Origin: Chloroflexaceae bacterium
GTDB taxonomy: Bacteria; Chloroflexota; Chloroflexia; Chloroflexales; Chloroflexaceae
Assembly: GCA_025057155.1 (NCBI GenBank)
Contig: JANWYD010000003.1
Coordinates: forward strand, 248,001 to 312,000
Direction: 5' to 3'
Length of the DNA stretch: 64,000 bases
Position 1 is the stretch's first letter. Every line of letters starts with the position of its first letter. This document shows, piece by piece, positions 29,315 to 38,614 of the stretch. Made by a program: the position numbers and the translations under genes. The notes beneath the pieces were generated by a model. It was not told where the DNA came from, made no database searches, and saw only the letters and a list, made by a program, of their open reading frames with translations.

Positions 29315-30352
29315 TTACAAATACCCCATCCCCAGCGCCAACCCGCCGAGGCCGAGGAAGAAGGCGAAGCCGCAGACATCGGTCACCGTGGTGACGAAGA
29401 TGGAGGAGGCCAGGGCCGGGTCAATTTTGAGCGCCTTGAGGGTCAGGGGCACAATCACCCCGGCGAGCGAGGCCATGATCAGGTTGCCGAGCATCGCCAG
29501 GCCGATCACCACCCCCAGGGCCGGGTTGCCCTGCCAGAGCCAGCCGACCAGCCCGACCAGCAGGCCGATTGAAACGCCGTTGCAGACCCCGATGAACAGT
29601 TCCCGCAGCAGGGTGCGGCGGGCGTTGTGGAAGCTCACCGCGCCCAGGGCCAGGGAGCGCACGATGAAGGTGAGCGTCTGCGTGCCGGCATTGCCGCCCT
29701 GTCCGGCGACCACCGGCATGAACGCGGCCAGCATGGCCGCCTGAGCGATGACCCCCTCGAACTGGCTGACCACTGCCGCGGCTAGAAATGCCGTGGCCAG
29801 GTTGATCACCAGCCAGAACACCCGGTCGCGGGCGGCGCGCGTGATCGGGCGCTCGATCTCCTCGTTGGCGGCCACGCCCGCCAGACGGTACATGTCTTCG
29901 GTGGCCTCCTCCTGAACGGTGTCGAGCAACTCGGTGGCGTCCAGGCTGCCCACCAGGCGTCCGTCCTCGTCTACCACGGGCAGAGCGAGGAAGCCCGAGT
30001 CGCCAAGGATGCGCGCCTGTTCCTCGGCGGGCATGGCGGCGGAAAGACTGACCACGTCGGTGGTCATGATGGCGTCGAGCCGCGTATCGGGCGCGGCAGT
30101 GACGATCTGCCGCAGGCTGACGACGCCGGCCAGCCGTCCGTGCTCATCGGTGACGAAGAGGTAGTAGACGCTCTCATCGCCAGGGCGCATCATGCGCAGG
30201 GCGTCAATCACCTGCTGCGCCGTGGCGTGCTTCGGGAAGCTCAGGGCCGGCTCATAGACCACCTCGCCGCCAGCGGGAAGATTGTGAAGCGTTGGGCGTA
30301 CCGGCGCCATGCGCAGCGCCATCCCTTCAGGGGCGGTGCGGATTGCGATCAT
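29315..30352 (-). CDS. mgtE: MgtE-family divalent cation transporter
   Basis: Inner-membrane Mg2+ (possibly Co2+) channel. The start at 30352 follows AGGAGG. Residues 40-150 carry a pair of CBS domains (DGESVYY-like VTDEHGRLAGVVSL, then LPVVDEDGRLVGSLD), followed by five membrane helices including FMPVVAGQGGNAGTQTLT, the signature region of the pore, and TTVTDVCGFAFFLGLG at the end. At 345 aa it lacks the full N-terminal superhelical domain of the Thermus protein. It converges on the CRISPR array. Confidence 0.9.
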   Translation of the reverse strand: MIAIRTAPEGMALRMAPVRPTLHNLPAGGEVVYEPALSFPKHATAQQVIDALRMMRPGDESVYYLFVTDEHGRLAGVVSLRQIVTAAPDTRLDAIMTTDVVSLSAAMPAEEQARILGDSGFLALPVVDEDGRLVGSLDATELLDTVQEEATEDMYRLAGVAANEEIERPITRAARDRVFWLVINLATAFLAAAVVSQFEGVIAQAAMLAAFMPVVAGQGGNAGTQTLTFIVRSLALGAVSFHNARRTLLRELFIGVCNGVSIGLLVGLVGWLWQGNPALGVVIGLAMLGNLIMASLAGVIVPLTLKALKIDPALASSIFVTTVTDVCGFAFFLGLGGLALGMGYL

Positions 30353-30988
30353 CGGTGCCTCCTGTGTAGAGTGTCGCGGAACCCGCGACGATGGACGAGG
30401 CCCGATGCGCAAAGGGGGGAATAATTACGCCCCCGGTGAGGCTGCCGGGGGCGACAAGCAAGGCGCGGCGAAAGCGCCCTGCATAGCGAGGCGCCAGGTC
30501 ATGCCGCGAACGGCTTGAGCGCACCCGACAGAGCGCATATCACGCGCCGCCTCGGGCCCTCTCGATTCGCTTGATGACTGCCTTCCATAGGTCCTGTCTG
30601 AACGCGCCAGCGGCCACGACCTTGATGGCTACGTTGCCCCGCAGGTCGAGTGACGAGCTTCAGGCGCTCGTCGCGCCGTCAGGCGCACGGAAAGAGCCAC
30701 TACCTGGCTCAGGAAAAGTATAGATCCGCTTCGCGGATTTGGCAAGTGACAGAATGCTTACACAGGGCTTCAAGATGGGATAAAGTGGAGCCACCGCAGC
30801 AACGACAGCGGCGCGCCCCCGCGCGCGCAGGTCTACCGTGCCGCTGATCGTGCGCCCGTAGAAATGTTCCGGAGAGGGCTGCGCCCTCTCAAACCCTCTC
30901 GTGTGGCTGCGCCGCACAACCACAGGATGAAGAGAAGTTTTCCTGGGAGGGCTATGCCCTCCCAGCCCCTCCCTCACCGGCCTGGTTT
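30353..30988. other. Gene-free region with hairpins
   Basis: 636 bp between mgtE and the glycosyltransferase. Seen: CGCCCCCGGTGAGG near 30430 within a CCCCCGG/CCGGGGG hairpin, GAGAGGGC/GCCCTCTC near 30872 and TGGGAGGGC/GCCCTCCCA at about 30945-30965. The last two look like 3'-end hairpins of the glycosyltransferase gene. The mgtE promoter should be here but no clear box was found. Confidence 0.5.
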
Positions 30989-32221
30989 TCACGTTGGAAG
31001 CCTCTGTCTATTATGTCGGGCCTGGCGGCGTTCCAGGGCCTCGGCATAGATCGCTTCCAGGGCGCGGATGGAGCTCTCCCAGGAGAGTTCGGCGACGGCC
31101 CGGGCGCGGGCGGCGGCGCCGAGCCGGGCGGCCAGGTCGCCGTCATCGAGGGCCAGTTCCAGTCTGGCCGCCAGGTCCTCGGCGTCGCCGCGGCGGGCGT
31201 AGAGGCCCGTGTCGGCCAGGATCTCGCGGGCCACGGGGGTGTCGAAGGCCACGGTGGGCAGCCCCATGGCCATGTAGTTGGCGATCTTGCCGTTGCCCTC
31301 GGTGAGGCTCATCTTGGGGGCCACCGCCACCTCGCCCAGCGCCAGGTAGGCGTGCAGGTCGCGATAGAGGATGCGCCCGGGCAGGGTCACGTGGCCGGCA
31401 ACCCCCAGGCTCTCGGCGTAGCGGCGGTAGCTGTGGGGGTCGGGGTGGCCCATAATCAGAAAGTGCACCTCGGGCCGGCGGGCGGCGAGGATGCGTGCGG
31501 TCTCGATGAGCAGGTTGGTGCCCTGGTAGGGGGCCAGCAGGCCGATATAGACGATGATGCGCCGCCCTTCGGGAATGCCGAGCTGGGCGCGCAGCTCGGC
31601 CCGCTGGGCGGCCCAGGCCGGCGAGCCGTCGTAGGGACGGAAGCGTTCGGTGTCTACCCCGTCAGGGATGACGTGCAGCCGTTCGGGGGCCACCGACCCG
31701 TCGCGGCGCAGCAGCGTCGCTGCGTTGCGCGTCGAGGTTGTGACCGCGTCGGCGCGGCGGTTGAGCATGCGCTCCAGGCGCGTCAGCGGCAGGAAGAGCG
31801 GGTTGCGTGCCGAGATGAACCCATGGTCGAGCATCTCGCTGGTCATGCTCCCCTGATAATCGAGAATGAGGGGCCGGTTGAGCAGGCGCTGCAGCGGCAG
31901 GGCGATGGCCGCCGCTTCGTGGGTATGGGCGTGCAGAATATCCGGTCGCACCTCCAGCGCCACCCGCAGGGCGCGCCAGGCCAGCCCCACGTCCAGGTAG
32001 AGCTTGTGACGCGACGAGCCGACCACTGCCCGCTTGATCCAGGGTACGTCCCAGGAGCGGCGAATATCGAGGTCGGGCATATCGTCGCCGTTGTGGTACG
32101 TTGCCAGCACCAGGCGGTGGCCGCGCCGTTGCAGCGTTCGCGCCTCTTCCCAGATCCGCACGTGGTTGCCGTAGTCTGAGAAGAAGCTGGTTGAGGCGAT
32201 CATCAGGATGGTGTAGGCCAT
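30989..32221 (-). CDS. Glycosyltransferase family 4
   Basis: GT-B retaining glycosyltransferase that moves a sugar from a nucleotide or lipid donor to a glycan or lipid acceptor. The N-terminal half shows HTHEAAAIALPL and a linking helix; the donor-binding half has IPDGVDTERFRP, YIGLLAPYQGTNLLIE and the conserved E-x7-E region EGNGKIANYMAMGLPTVAFD. At 410 aa it has the normal size. The N-terminal IASTSFFSDYGNHVR is typical of GT4 envelope enzymes. It is monocistronic, and its sugar specificity cannot be deduced. Confidence 0.9.
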   Translation of the reverse strand: MAYTILMIASTSFFSDYGNHVRIWEEARTLQRRGHRLVLATYHNGDDMPDLDIRRSWDVPWIKRAVVGSSRHKLYLDVGLAWRALRVALEVRPDILHAHTHEAAAIALPLQRLLNRPLILDYQGSMTSEMLDHGFISARNPLFLPLTRLERMLNRRADAVTTSTRNAATLLRRDGSVAPERLHVIPDGVDTERFRPYDGSPAWAAQRAELRAQLGIPEGRRIIVYIGLLAPYQGTNLLIETARILAARRPEVHFLIMGHPDPHSYRRYAESLGVAGHVTLPGRILYRDLHAYLALGEVAVAPKMSLTEGNGKIANYMAMGLPTVAFDTPVAREILADTGLYARRGDAEDLAARLELALDDGDLAARLGAAARARAVAELSWESSIRALEAIYAEALERRQARHNRQRLPT

Positions 32222-32244
32222 CGTGGGCGAGCCCCCGTTATACC

Positions 32245-32344
32245 ATTTTGGATTGTGGATTTTGGATTTTGGATTGCCGTATCGGACGCCGGTGCATGGG
32301 CGGTATGCAACAGGAAGAGGGGTGTGGGGAAACCCGGTTTCCCC
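32245..32344. repeat. GGATTTTGGATT repeat and GGGGAAACC palindrome
   Basis: 32245-32277 is a run of TTTTGGAT units next to the glycosyltransferase start; 32326-32344 is GGGGAAACCCGGTTTCCCC. The 366-bp gap between the divergent glycosyltransferase and pdxH genes holds these two repeats; nothing else is recognisable. Confidence 0.6.
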
Positions 32345-32587
32345 GCCTTCCTGCAGGAGTTATTCGGATAGGCGCTAAGACACAGGCGAGCAGCTATTGG
32401 CTATCGGCTATTTTCACAGCAGCCGCGGATAAAACCGCGCTATTGTAGCACGAGCCGGACTGTCGCACGGCGGGGTAATCGCAAAGCTATGGCAGAATAT
32501 AGAACGAGGGAAAAGGAGTTTTCGAGGAGCGTCGCTCCCCCTCAGATCTTCCTGTTCAACGAGTGTCACACAGAGGCGGAGGCCGCC

Positions 32588-33226
32588 ATGGATTTCCAGG
32601 AACTGCGGAAAGAGTACCAGTTGCGCGGGCTGGATGAGCGCGAGGTCAGCCCCGATCCCTTCGCGCAGTTTCAGCTCTGGTTCGACGAGGCGGTCAGTGC
32701 GGGACTGATAGAGCCGAATGCAATGACCCTGGCCACGGTGAGCCGCGACGGGCGTCCCACGGCGCGGACGGTGCTGCTCAAAGGCTTCGATGCCGAGGGG
32801 TTCGTCTTCTACACCAACTATGAAAGTCCCAAGGGCCTCGACCTCGATGCCACGGGTCTGGCGGCGCTGGTATTCTACTGGCCGGAGCTGGAACGACAAA
32901 TCCGCATCGAGGGTATGGCCGCGCGCGTGGCCGAGAGCGAATCCGACGCCTATTTCGCCAGCCGGCCCCTGGGGGCGCAGTTGGGGGCCTGGGTGTCGCC
33001 GCAGAGTCGGGTGATTGCCGGGCGCGCAGAGCTGGAGGCCCGGCTGGAGGAGGTGACCCGGCGCTTCGGCGAGGGGCCGGTGCCGCGCCCGGCCTGGTGG
33101 GGCGGCTACCGCGTGAAGCCGGAGTGCCTTGAGTTCTGGCAGGGGCGCCCCAATCGCCTCCACGACCGCATTCGCTACCGGCGTGCGCCGGAAGGGGGCT
33201 GGCTGATTGAACGTCTGGCGCCCTGA
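32588..33226 (+). CDS. pdxH: Pyridoxamine 5'-phosphate oxidase
   Basis: FMN enzyme oxidising pyridoxine or pyridoxamine 5'-phosphate to pyridoxal 5'-phosphate. The start at 32588 ([17 protein letters not shown]) gives the normal 212 aa and follows GGCGGAGG; a reading from 32489 is longer than the family. Motifs: [20 protein letters not shown] (FMN site), [27 protein letters not shown] and the C-terminal [12 protein letters not shown], all diagnostic. It acts in the cytoplasm. It is followed by the bactofilin gene with a separate promoter. Confidence 0.96.
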   Translation: MDFQELRKEYQLRGLDEREVSPDPFAQFQLWFDEAVSAGLIEPNAMTLATVSRDGRPTARTVLLKGFDAEGFVFYTNYESPKGLDLDATGLAALVFYWPELERQIRIEGMAARVAESESDAYFASRPLGAQLGAWVSPQSRVIAGRAELEARLEEVTRRFGEGPVPRPAWWGGYRVKPECLEFWQGRPNRLHDRIRYRRAPEGGWLIERLAP

Positions 33227-33230
33227 GCAT

Positions 33231-33259
33231 TTGCCTCTGGCCCCCAGGTGGTTTATAAT
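33231..33259 (+). promoter_or_regulatory. Sigma70-type promoter of the bactofilin gene
   Basis: TTGCCT (33231-33236), 17-bp spacer, TATAAT (33254-33259), 43 bp before the ATG and just after the pdxH stop. The spacing and the exact -10 make this the clearest promoter in the window. Confidence 0.8.
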
Positions 33260-33301
33260 CACTCAAGCATTTGTGGGGCAACCTGAGGAGGACGCGCAAG
33301 C

Positions 33302-33715
33302 ATGTTCGGCAGCAATAAGAGATCCCAGCCTGCTCCCCCGACGATGAATGGCAAACCTGAGACGATTATCGGAGCCAACACCCGCTTTCAGGGCACGCTG
33401 ACGTCCGATGGCAATATTCGTATTGACGGGTCGGTTGAGGGGGATATCGAGGTGCTGGGCAACCTGATCATCGGCGAGACCGGCCGGGTGATCGCGACCA
33501 TTAAGGCCCAGAATGTCCATGTCTCCGGCGCGGTCAAGGGTGAGATCACCGCCGTCGAACAACTGGAGATCTCTCCGACCGGCAAGGTGTGGGGCGATAT
33601 CACCACTGCGGCGCTGCATATCGAGCCTGGCGGTCTCTTCCGTGGCCAGAGCGCGATGACGACCAACATTGACGAGCCGCTCTTGCTCGAAGCGCCACGA
33701 CCGAGCGAAAGTTGA
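33302..33715 (+). CDS. Bactofilin
   Basis: Polymer-forming cytoskeletal protein (bactofilin family). The 137-aa product consists almost wholly of the right-handed beta-helix domain (residues 18-120) with repeated GNIRIDGSVEGDIEVLGNL-type turns of Gly and hydrophobic residues. A short charged N-terminal tail (MFGSNKRSQ) may contact membrane. Bactofilins scaffold cell-wall enzymes and shape cells. CTGAGGAGG lies before the ATG. It is followed by a repeat region and then a divisome-like gene, so a role in cell shape or division fits the context. Confidence 0.93.
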   Translation: MFGSNKRSQPAPPTMNGKPETIIGANTRFQGTLTSDGNIRIDGSVEGDIEVLGNLIIGETGRVIATIKAQNVHVSGAVKGEITAVEQLEISPTGKVWGDITTAALHIEPGGLFRGQSAMTTNIDEPLLLEAPRPSES

Positions 33716-33851
33716 AGCGGGTGCGGTCGCCGTTCCTCTGGCCTCAGGCCGAACGTTCCGTCCACTGGAAAGTGATGCCGGGAGCCGCTTTCCGCGACAG
33801 CAGGGCGGATAGAACGCCTGGCACGCTCGTTCTCGCCCGGCGGCTGATCGG

Positions 33852-33987
33852 CCCGTAACGTAGGTTTCCTGGCATTTTCGCCTCCCTCTCAGCCGCCCCC
33901 TGTTGGGGGAAGGCGCGGGATGCTCTACCCCGGCGGGGGAGGGTTGGGAAGGGGGCGGGAGCCGGCGGGAAACTTTGTCTACAGACC
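33852..33987. mobile_element. MITE-like element, GGTCTGTGAAC family, copy 1
   Basis: The right end AAACTTTGTCTACAGACC is the inverted terminus of the family; the left end (CCCGTAACGTAGGTTT) is decayed. The interior has the CCCCCTGTTGGGGG and CCCCGGCGGGGG palindromes. Other copies: 38615-38751, 46807-47118 (interrupted) and 55325-55444. It fills most of the gap between bactofilin and the next gene. Confidence 0.6.
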
Positions 33988-34013
33988 GACACCTGTGTTC
34001 CTGGCTCCCTGGC

Positions 34014-34532
34014 ATGCCTATGAAACGACGTCTGCAGCACGCGACCCGTCGCATCTTCGGTCCGCCGCCGCGGCGTCGCCCGGCTGCCCGCAAGGGGCCG
34101 CCTCCTCTCCCTTATTTGACCGGGTTGTTTCGCTTACAAGAGGTGTCGGTGCTCTCCCTGGCCCTCGGCGGGATCATGCTTCTCCTTATCGCCTTGCTGG
34201 CCGTCAATTTCGTGGGCCAGGCGTTGCAGGGCGCCCGCCTGGAGAGCCGCCGCGCCGAACTGGAGGCCGAGGTCGCGCGCATCAAAGCGGAGAATGCGGT
34301 CCTCGAGGGCGCAGTGGCGTTCACCGAGTCCGACGTGTACGCCGAGCGCATCGCCCGCGAACAGCTCGGCTACGCCCGTGAGGGCGACGTCGTAATCTTT
34401 GCCCGCGAAGCTCCCGCCTCGGCCTTGCCTTCCGAGAGCGCCGAAACGCCCGCTTCCGAAGCCGCGCCGCCGCCTATCGAGAACTGGCGGCTGTGGTGGC
34501 TGGCTCTCTTTCCGCCTCCCACCCCGCCTTGA
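34014..34532 (+). CDS. DivIC/FtsB-like septum formation protein
   Basis: A 172-aa bitopic membrane protein: basic N terminus (MPMKRRLQHATRR), one transmembrane helix at about residues 43-65, a coiled coil (LESRRAELEAEVARIKAEN) and the family's AREQLGYAREGDVVI strand after it. This is the layout of FtsB/DivIC, which link early and late division proteins. The C-terminal 40 residues are Pro/Ala-rich and end with a Trp-rich WRLWWLALFPPP, unusual for the family. ATG 34014 and ATG 34020 are both possible; upstream in-frame sequence lies in the MITE and is excluded. Confidence 0.8.
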   Translation: MPMKRRLQHATRRIFGPPPRRRPAARKGPPPLPYLTGLFRLQEVSVLSLALGGIMLLLIALLAVNFVGQALQGARLESRRAELEAEVARIKAENAVLEGAVAFTESDVYAERIAREQLGYAREGDVVIFAREAPASALPSESAETPASEAAPPPIENWRLWWLALFPPPTPP

Positions 34533-34638
34533 CACGTCCGAGAACCTGGCGCTCCTGAAATGTTCACCTCTATAACCGCGGAGGACGCGGTTGACGCTCT
34601 TCTCTGCAACCTCTGCGGTGCGCTAAAAGCCGCGAAGC

Positions 34639-35511
34639 CTATACCGCCCTGGCCCCCATGCGCTGCTGTACGGCTACGGCGCGGCGCTGGTCGAGTTCGC
34701 GCAGCAGCCGCAGCGCGGCGGCTTCCAGCTCTGCTGGCGGCTCCGCCGGAGGGCATCCCGGCCGCGGGTCTAACTCGAACACCACGTCGCCGAAGCGAAT
34801 GCCAAAGGGGACCAGATGGCCGCCCGGCAGTTCTTCGTGGAGCAACCGCCCTTCGGGACGCGCGCCAAGGGTTTCGAGGAACCAGGCCACATCGCTCGTT
34901 TCTGGCGGCTCGGAGGCGTTGCCGGCCACGCGGTCGCGCTCGAAAGAGATCAGCGCCGTCAGGTTGAACAGGTTGCTTTCAACGATCAGCCGTTGCATTT
35001 CGGCGCGGGTGGGGCGCACGCCCAGGCCCAGCCAATCGAGGATGGCCGGCAGAATGGGCAATGGCAGCGCCGAGTCGGTATCGCCGATGTCGGGGGCCAT
35101 GAGCAGCGAAGGTTCATCGAGAATGCCGCGCCGGACGCTGGCAGTGATGATTCCGGGAGGCGCGAACATGCCGCTGATCGGATCGGTGCCGGCTTCGAGC
35201 AGGGCGATGAACTTGCAGCCCAGGCTGTGGCCGACCCAGAAATGCGGCACGCCGGCCAGTTCCGGCAGTTGCGCCCGCACCACATCGCGCTCGATGAGCA
35301 GGATTTCGGCGATCTCGGCGTGGTTGAAGCCGAAGGTGAACGGCACGGCGATGATGGTGTACCCGGCGCGAAAGAGCGTGCCTAGAAAGTAGTCGTAACT
35401 CGTTGCCGGAAGCTGGCCGAAGAACTGGCCGCCGTAAAACTCGACCACCCCGATCGGGTTCGGGTGGCGCGCCACCAGGCTCCGCGAGATCCGTTCGTAG
35501 CGTGGCTCCAT
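34639..35511 (-). CDS. DUF1350 alpha/beta-hydrolase-like protein
   Basis: DUF1350 family (common in cyanobacteria, plastids and Chloroflexota), an alpha/beta-hydrolase fold of unknown substrate. Evidence: GVVEFYGGQFFGQLPATSYDYFL, the HFWVGHSLGCKFIALLE nucleophile elbow (G-H-S-L-G), IIAVPFTFGFNHAEIA and GGHLVPFG near the end. The start at 35511 follows AGGGGGA. The length of 290 aa is typical. Its function is not known; it is convergent with the divisome-like gene. Confidence 0.85.
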   Translation of the reverse strand: MEPRYERISRSLVARHPNPIGVVEFYGGQFFGQLPATSYDYFLGTLFRAGYTIIAVPFTFGFNHAEIAEILLIERDVVRAQLPELAGVPHFWVGHSLGCKFIALLEAGTDPISGMFAPPGIITASVRRGILDEPSLLMAPDIGDTDSALPLPILPAILDWLGLGVRPTRAEMQRLIVESNLFNLTALISFERDRVAGNASEPPETSDVAWFLETLGARPEGRLLHEELPGGHLVPFGIRFGDVVFELDPRPGCPPAEPPAELEAAALRLLRELDQRRAVAVQQRMGARAV

Positions 35512-35540
35512 GCTGGTTCCCCCTGCCAGATGGTCAATGT

Positions 35541-35563
35541 GGCGCAACCTGGAAGGTTGCGCC
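35541..35563. repeat. GGCGCAACCT hairpin between genes
   Basis: GGCGCAACCT, loop GGA, AGGTTGCGCC, a perfect 10-bp stem directly at the 3' end of the GerMN gene (stop at 35564). It may serve as a processed 3' end or weak terminator. Same family as 1690 and 9843. Confidence 0.6.
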
Positions 35564-37717
35564 CTATGGCTCTAATACCCCTTCAGTCTGCCCCTCGATG
35601 GCAATGCGCACGTCGCGCACAGTCGAGAACTGGCGCAACGTGCGTTCGATCTGCTGGCGGATGGCCGTCACCCGCGCCGCGCCGCCGCCGTAGGCCCGCA
35701 GCTCCGCCGAGAAGTCGGCGGTGGCCACGCCATCGCGGATCACCAGGCTGCGCAGGCGCACCCGCGCGCCCCAGTCGGGCTGGCGACCGGGGTAGCTCAG
35801 CACCTCGGCGGGGGTGGGGATGGCCGTGCTCAGCCCCAGGCCCGGCGGCGGCCCCCACAGCAGTTGCTCCAGCGTGGCGGCGCCGATCTGCAACGTTCGC
35901 GGAATGCGCCGCTGCTCGACGCGCAGTTGCTCGCCCGCCAGCCAGTAGAGTTCCACCGGGCGGACCAGCGGATCGTCCGGGCCGAGGATCGTCACCAGCC
36001 TGGCGGCGAGGAGCCGGTCCTGCCGGTCGCGGATCTGCACGATGGCGCGCTGGGTGTTGATCCGCGCCGGCTCGGCGGGCGGCCAGAGACTATCGAGGAC
36101 CAGACCCGCGCCATCGGGCGCCGCCAGGGGTGTGACCGTCCGGCTCAGGCTCTGGCCGCTTTCAAATGCCAGCCGCAGCGTGACCGGTTCGCCTGGCCGC
36201 TCCAGGCGCGCCTCGACGTGCAGCGGCAGGGTGCTCACCGCGCCGCGGGCCGGCAGGCTCAACGGCGCGCCAATCGGCCCCTGGGGGCGTAGATCGCGGC
36301 AGAGGATCAACCTGCCCCGGCGGTCGGCGCGGTAGTCGTAGGGCTGTCCGGCGGCTTCGAGGATGATGCGGAAGCCGGGGGTGAGCACCTGGGGATAGAG
36401 CTGGCCCGGCGCCGGGCAACCTAGGGAACCATCGGGCCACGTCACGTCCTCGGTAGAACGGACGCCAATGCGTTCGGGCCAGATCTCCGTGCGCGCGGCC
36501 AGATCCTCGCGGGCCAGGGCCACGGCGCGGGCCAGATCGCCGCTCAGCCCGCCGATGAGCACCGGCTGGCTGGCAATGATCCGCTCAGAGCCGTCAGCCG
36601 CGGATTCGACCACCACCTCAACCGTGCCCGGGGTGGCCGTTTCGGGTTCGCTGAAGACCAGGGTGGCGGAGAACGGCCCGGGAATACCGATGTCGGGCCG
36701 CTGCACCATCGTATAGGCGCTGGCCAGCACCTGGCCGGCGGCGGTGCGCAGGCGCACGCCGATGGCCGCCTCGAAGGCGAAGCCGCGCTCGAAGCCCTGC
36801 ACCGCCAGGGGACTCCCGACCACACTGTCACGGGCGGGCGCGGTGATGAGAGCCTGCCGCCCGTCGGCGAAGGGCAACTCGTAGACCCAGCGGTAATAGT
36901 GCCGGCCCACATTGCCCATCTCCACCTGGAAGCGCGGCGGATTGGCGGGGTTGTAGGTCAGCACCCGGCGCTCGAAGGGCTGCACCATCACGTCGCGCGG
37001 CGTACCGGCGACCGGCACGCGCACCCAGAAGGCGTCGGCGATGGGGTAGCCGGCGATATAGAGCCAGTCGAAGAGCGGCGTTTGCCGCACAAAGCGCCCA
37101 TCGCGGTAGGCGACGCCGCTCCGGGTCAGGAATTCCCAGAAGGCGCGCGGAATGCCATAGCCATTCGAGACCTGCACGATGCGCGTGGCGGGGAGATCGG
37201 CAAACTCGGGGGCCGGCGTTCGGCCCTGCGGGGTGAGGCGTTCGGCCACGGCATCGCCGAGACCGAAGCGGGGTTGGGCGCGGGTGTAGGGCCGCAGGTC
37301 GGCGTAGGTGGGAAAGGCGGCATCGGGGTCGCCGGCCACAGGGATGCCGGCCGGCGGCAGGGCGACATACTCAGCGAGGCCGATCGGCACCCGGCCATCT
37401 ATCATGTCGCGGGTCAAAAGGCCGCCGGTGACGAACCAGGGGTTGCGCGGATTGGCGGAGGGGTCGTTGATCTCCATGCGCCCCTTGTCGAAGTACTGCA
37501 CCAGGCGCGACATCTGGGCGTCGCCCTGGAACGCCTCGTTGATCCCCTCGGTAAACGGACTCGGCCCCCAGATCCAGGCATGGTCGCCCCGACCCTGCTG
37601 CACCGGATAGTCAGTGCGCTCCCACACCCGGCGAAAGGCGGGGGAGGCGAAGGCGAGGTTGGAGGTCGCAAGGGACGGCAGCAGCAGCGCCAGCACGAGC
37701 AGTGAGCGGATGATCAT
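35564..37717 (-). CDS. Secreted Chloroflexi-type protein with Gmad2 and GerMN domains
   Basis: A 717-aa exported protein. The start at 37717 gives a signal peptide (residues 1-25, ending LAFA-S). The N-terminal 270 residues have the Chloroflexi module seen in many of its envelope proteins: WERTDYPV, GRMEINDP, then VMVQPFERRVLTYNPANP. An immunoglobulin-like Gmad2 domain follows at about residues 280-375 (ITAPARDSVVGSPLAVQGF) and a C-terminal GerMN domain at about 600-710 (LEQLLWGPPPGLGLSTAIP and VATADFSAELRAYGGG). GerMN/Gmad2 pairs occur in cell-wall or spore lipoproteins; here there is no lipobox. Function unknown, probably cell-envelope binding. Confidence 0.82.
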   Translation of the reverse strand: MIIRSLLVLALLLPSLATSNLAFASPAFRRVWERTDYPVQQGRGDHAWIWGPSPFTEGINEAFQGDAQMSRLVQYFDKGRMEINDPSANPRNPWFVTGGLLTRDMIDGRVPIGLAEYVALPPAGIPVAGDPDAAFPTYADLRPYTRAQPRFGLGDAVAERLTPQGRTPAPEFADLPATRIVQVSNGYGIPRAFWEFLTRSGVAYRDGRFVRQTPLFDWLYIAGYPIADAFWVRVPVAGTPRDVMVQPFERRVLTYNPANPPRFQVEMGNVGRHYYRWVYELPFADGRQALITAPARDSVVGSPLAVQGFERGFAFEAAIGVRLRTAAGQVLASAYTMVQRPDIGIPGPFSATLVFSEPETATPGTVEVVVESAADGSERIIASQPVLIGGLSGDLARAVALAREDLAARTEIWPERIGVRSTEDVTWPDGSLGCPAPGQLYPQVLTPGFRIILEAAGQPYDYRADRRGRLILCRDLRPQGPIGAPLSLPARGAVSTLPLHVEARLERPGEPVTLRLAFESGQSLSRTVTPLAAPDGAGLVLDSLWPPAEPARINTQRAIVQIRDRQDRLLAARLVTILGPDDPLVRPVELYWLAGEQLRVEQRRIPRTLQIGAATLEQLLWGPPPGLGLSTAIPTPAEVLSYPGRQPDWGARVRLRSLVIRDGVATADFSAELRAYGGGAARVTAIRQQIERTLRQFSTVRDVRIAIEGQTEGVLEP

Positions 37718-37728
37718 CGTTGACCTCT

Positions 37729-37750
37729 TTGGATTTTGGATTTTGGATTG
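37729..37750. repeat. TTTGGATTTTGGATT repeat
   Basis: GGATTTT family copy, 12 bp upstream of the GerMN gene start, so it lies in its 5' leader. Confidence 0.6.
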
Positions 37751-37872
37751 TGTATATCCAATAAGACCTGCCGATAATCCGCGTGCACGCTGTATCAACA
37801 GAAGTTGGTAAAAGGCAAGGTTTCGCTGCGCAGCTTGCAGGGCGCCCGTGCGGGCTGGGCCAGCAGGAGGGT

Positions 37873-37891
37873 GGGGAAACCTGGTTTCCCC
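37873..37891. repeat. GGGGAAACC palindrome at methyltransferase 3' end
   Basis: GGGGAAACCTGGTTTCCCC nested in a longer GAGGGT/CGCCCTC pairing, just beyond the stop of the methyltransferase gene at 37899. Confidence 0.75.
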
Positions 37892-37898
37892 GCCCTCC

Positions 37899-38453
37899 TC
37901 ATTGTACACCGCCGGATCTCCACGGCATTCGCACCACCGCGGCGTACATCACCCGCCCCGACGAGGGTGAGCGCCGCGCGCCGACGCGGGCCGGCGCCTC
38001 GAAGCCCGTCTCCTGCGCCAGGGCCATGAAACGAGCAAAGGGCAGCGGATGCGGCGCCCAGGGGATCGGCAATGACTGCTCGTACTCCACCACCAGCAGC
38101 CGGCCACCGGGCCGGAGGTGCGCGCGCAGCCGGCGAAGCAGCCCGGCCTGGTCGCGCACGAAGTGCAGCAGGTTCGCGCAGATGATGCCGTCGAGGGGCG
38201 GCAGGTCAAGGGGGTGCAGCACATCGGCCTGCTGCGGCAGGATAGTGGCCGCCGGCGGGTCGGTATGCAGGCGCGCCCGCTGGGCGGCAATCGCTCGCGC
38301 GTCGCGGTCAAGGGCGTGGATCGTCGCCGCGGGTCCCAGCACCTCGGCCAGCGCCCAGGTAAAGTTGCCCGTCCCGGCGCCCAGGTCGGCCCACACCCCG
38401 CCCGGCTCCGGCGCCCCGCCCCGGATCAGCGCCACCATTTCCCCGTGTTCCAC
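37899..38453 (-). CDS. Class I SAM-dependent methyltransferase
   Basis: Rossmann-fold methyltransferase. Motif I is VWADLGAGTGNFTWALAEV, motif II HALDRDARAIAAQ, motif IV IICANLLHFVRDQ and post-motif RPGGRLLVVEYEQS. The GTG at 38453 is the only plausible start close to motif I (184 aa); no ATG-based start keeps a sensible N terminus except ATG 38438. The open frame continues upstream through repeat DNA and the DGR template, which is not coding for this protein. The substrate is unknown (small molecule or quinone type). It is probably not part of the DGR. Confidence 0.7.
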   Translation of the reverse strand: MEHGEMVALIRGGAPEPGGVWADLGAGTGNFTWALAEVLGPAATIHALDRDARAIAAQRARLHTDPPAATILPQQADVLHPLDLPPLDGIICANLLHFVRDQAGLLRRLRAHLRPGGRLLVVEYEQSLPIPWAPHPLPFARFMALAQETGFEAPARVGARRSPSSGRVMYAAVVRMPWRSGGVQ

Positions 38454-38614
38454 CTGCGCCCCCGTGTCGAAACGGCCCGCTCCGCGTAGGGATGGTAGCG
38501 CGAAGACCGGCGGCGCGCAACCGGGGAGCGGCTGCGCGCTCAGGCGCAGGGTTTGTCGGTCGAGAGGGGCGTTTTCCGCAAGGGAAGCCCGCGTTGGAAG
38601 GAAACGACTAATTC

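Noticed and set aside
30424-30460. GGTGAGGCTGCC near mgtE, reminiscent of the Mg2+ M-box riboswitch
   Set aside because: It lies on the strand opposite to mgtE, and the rest of the M-box core was not found.
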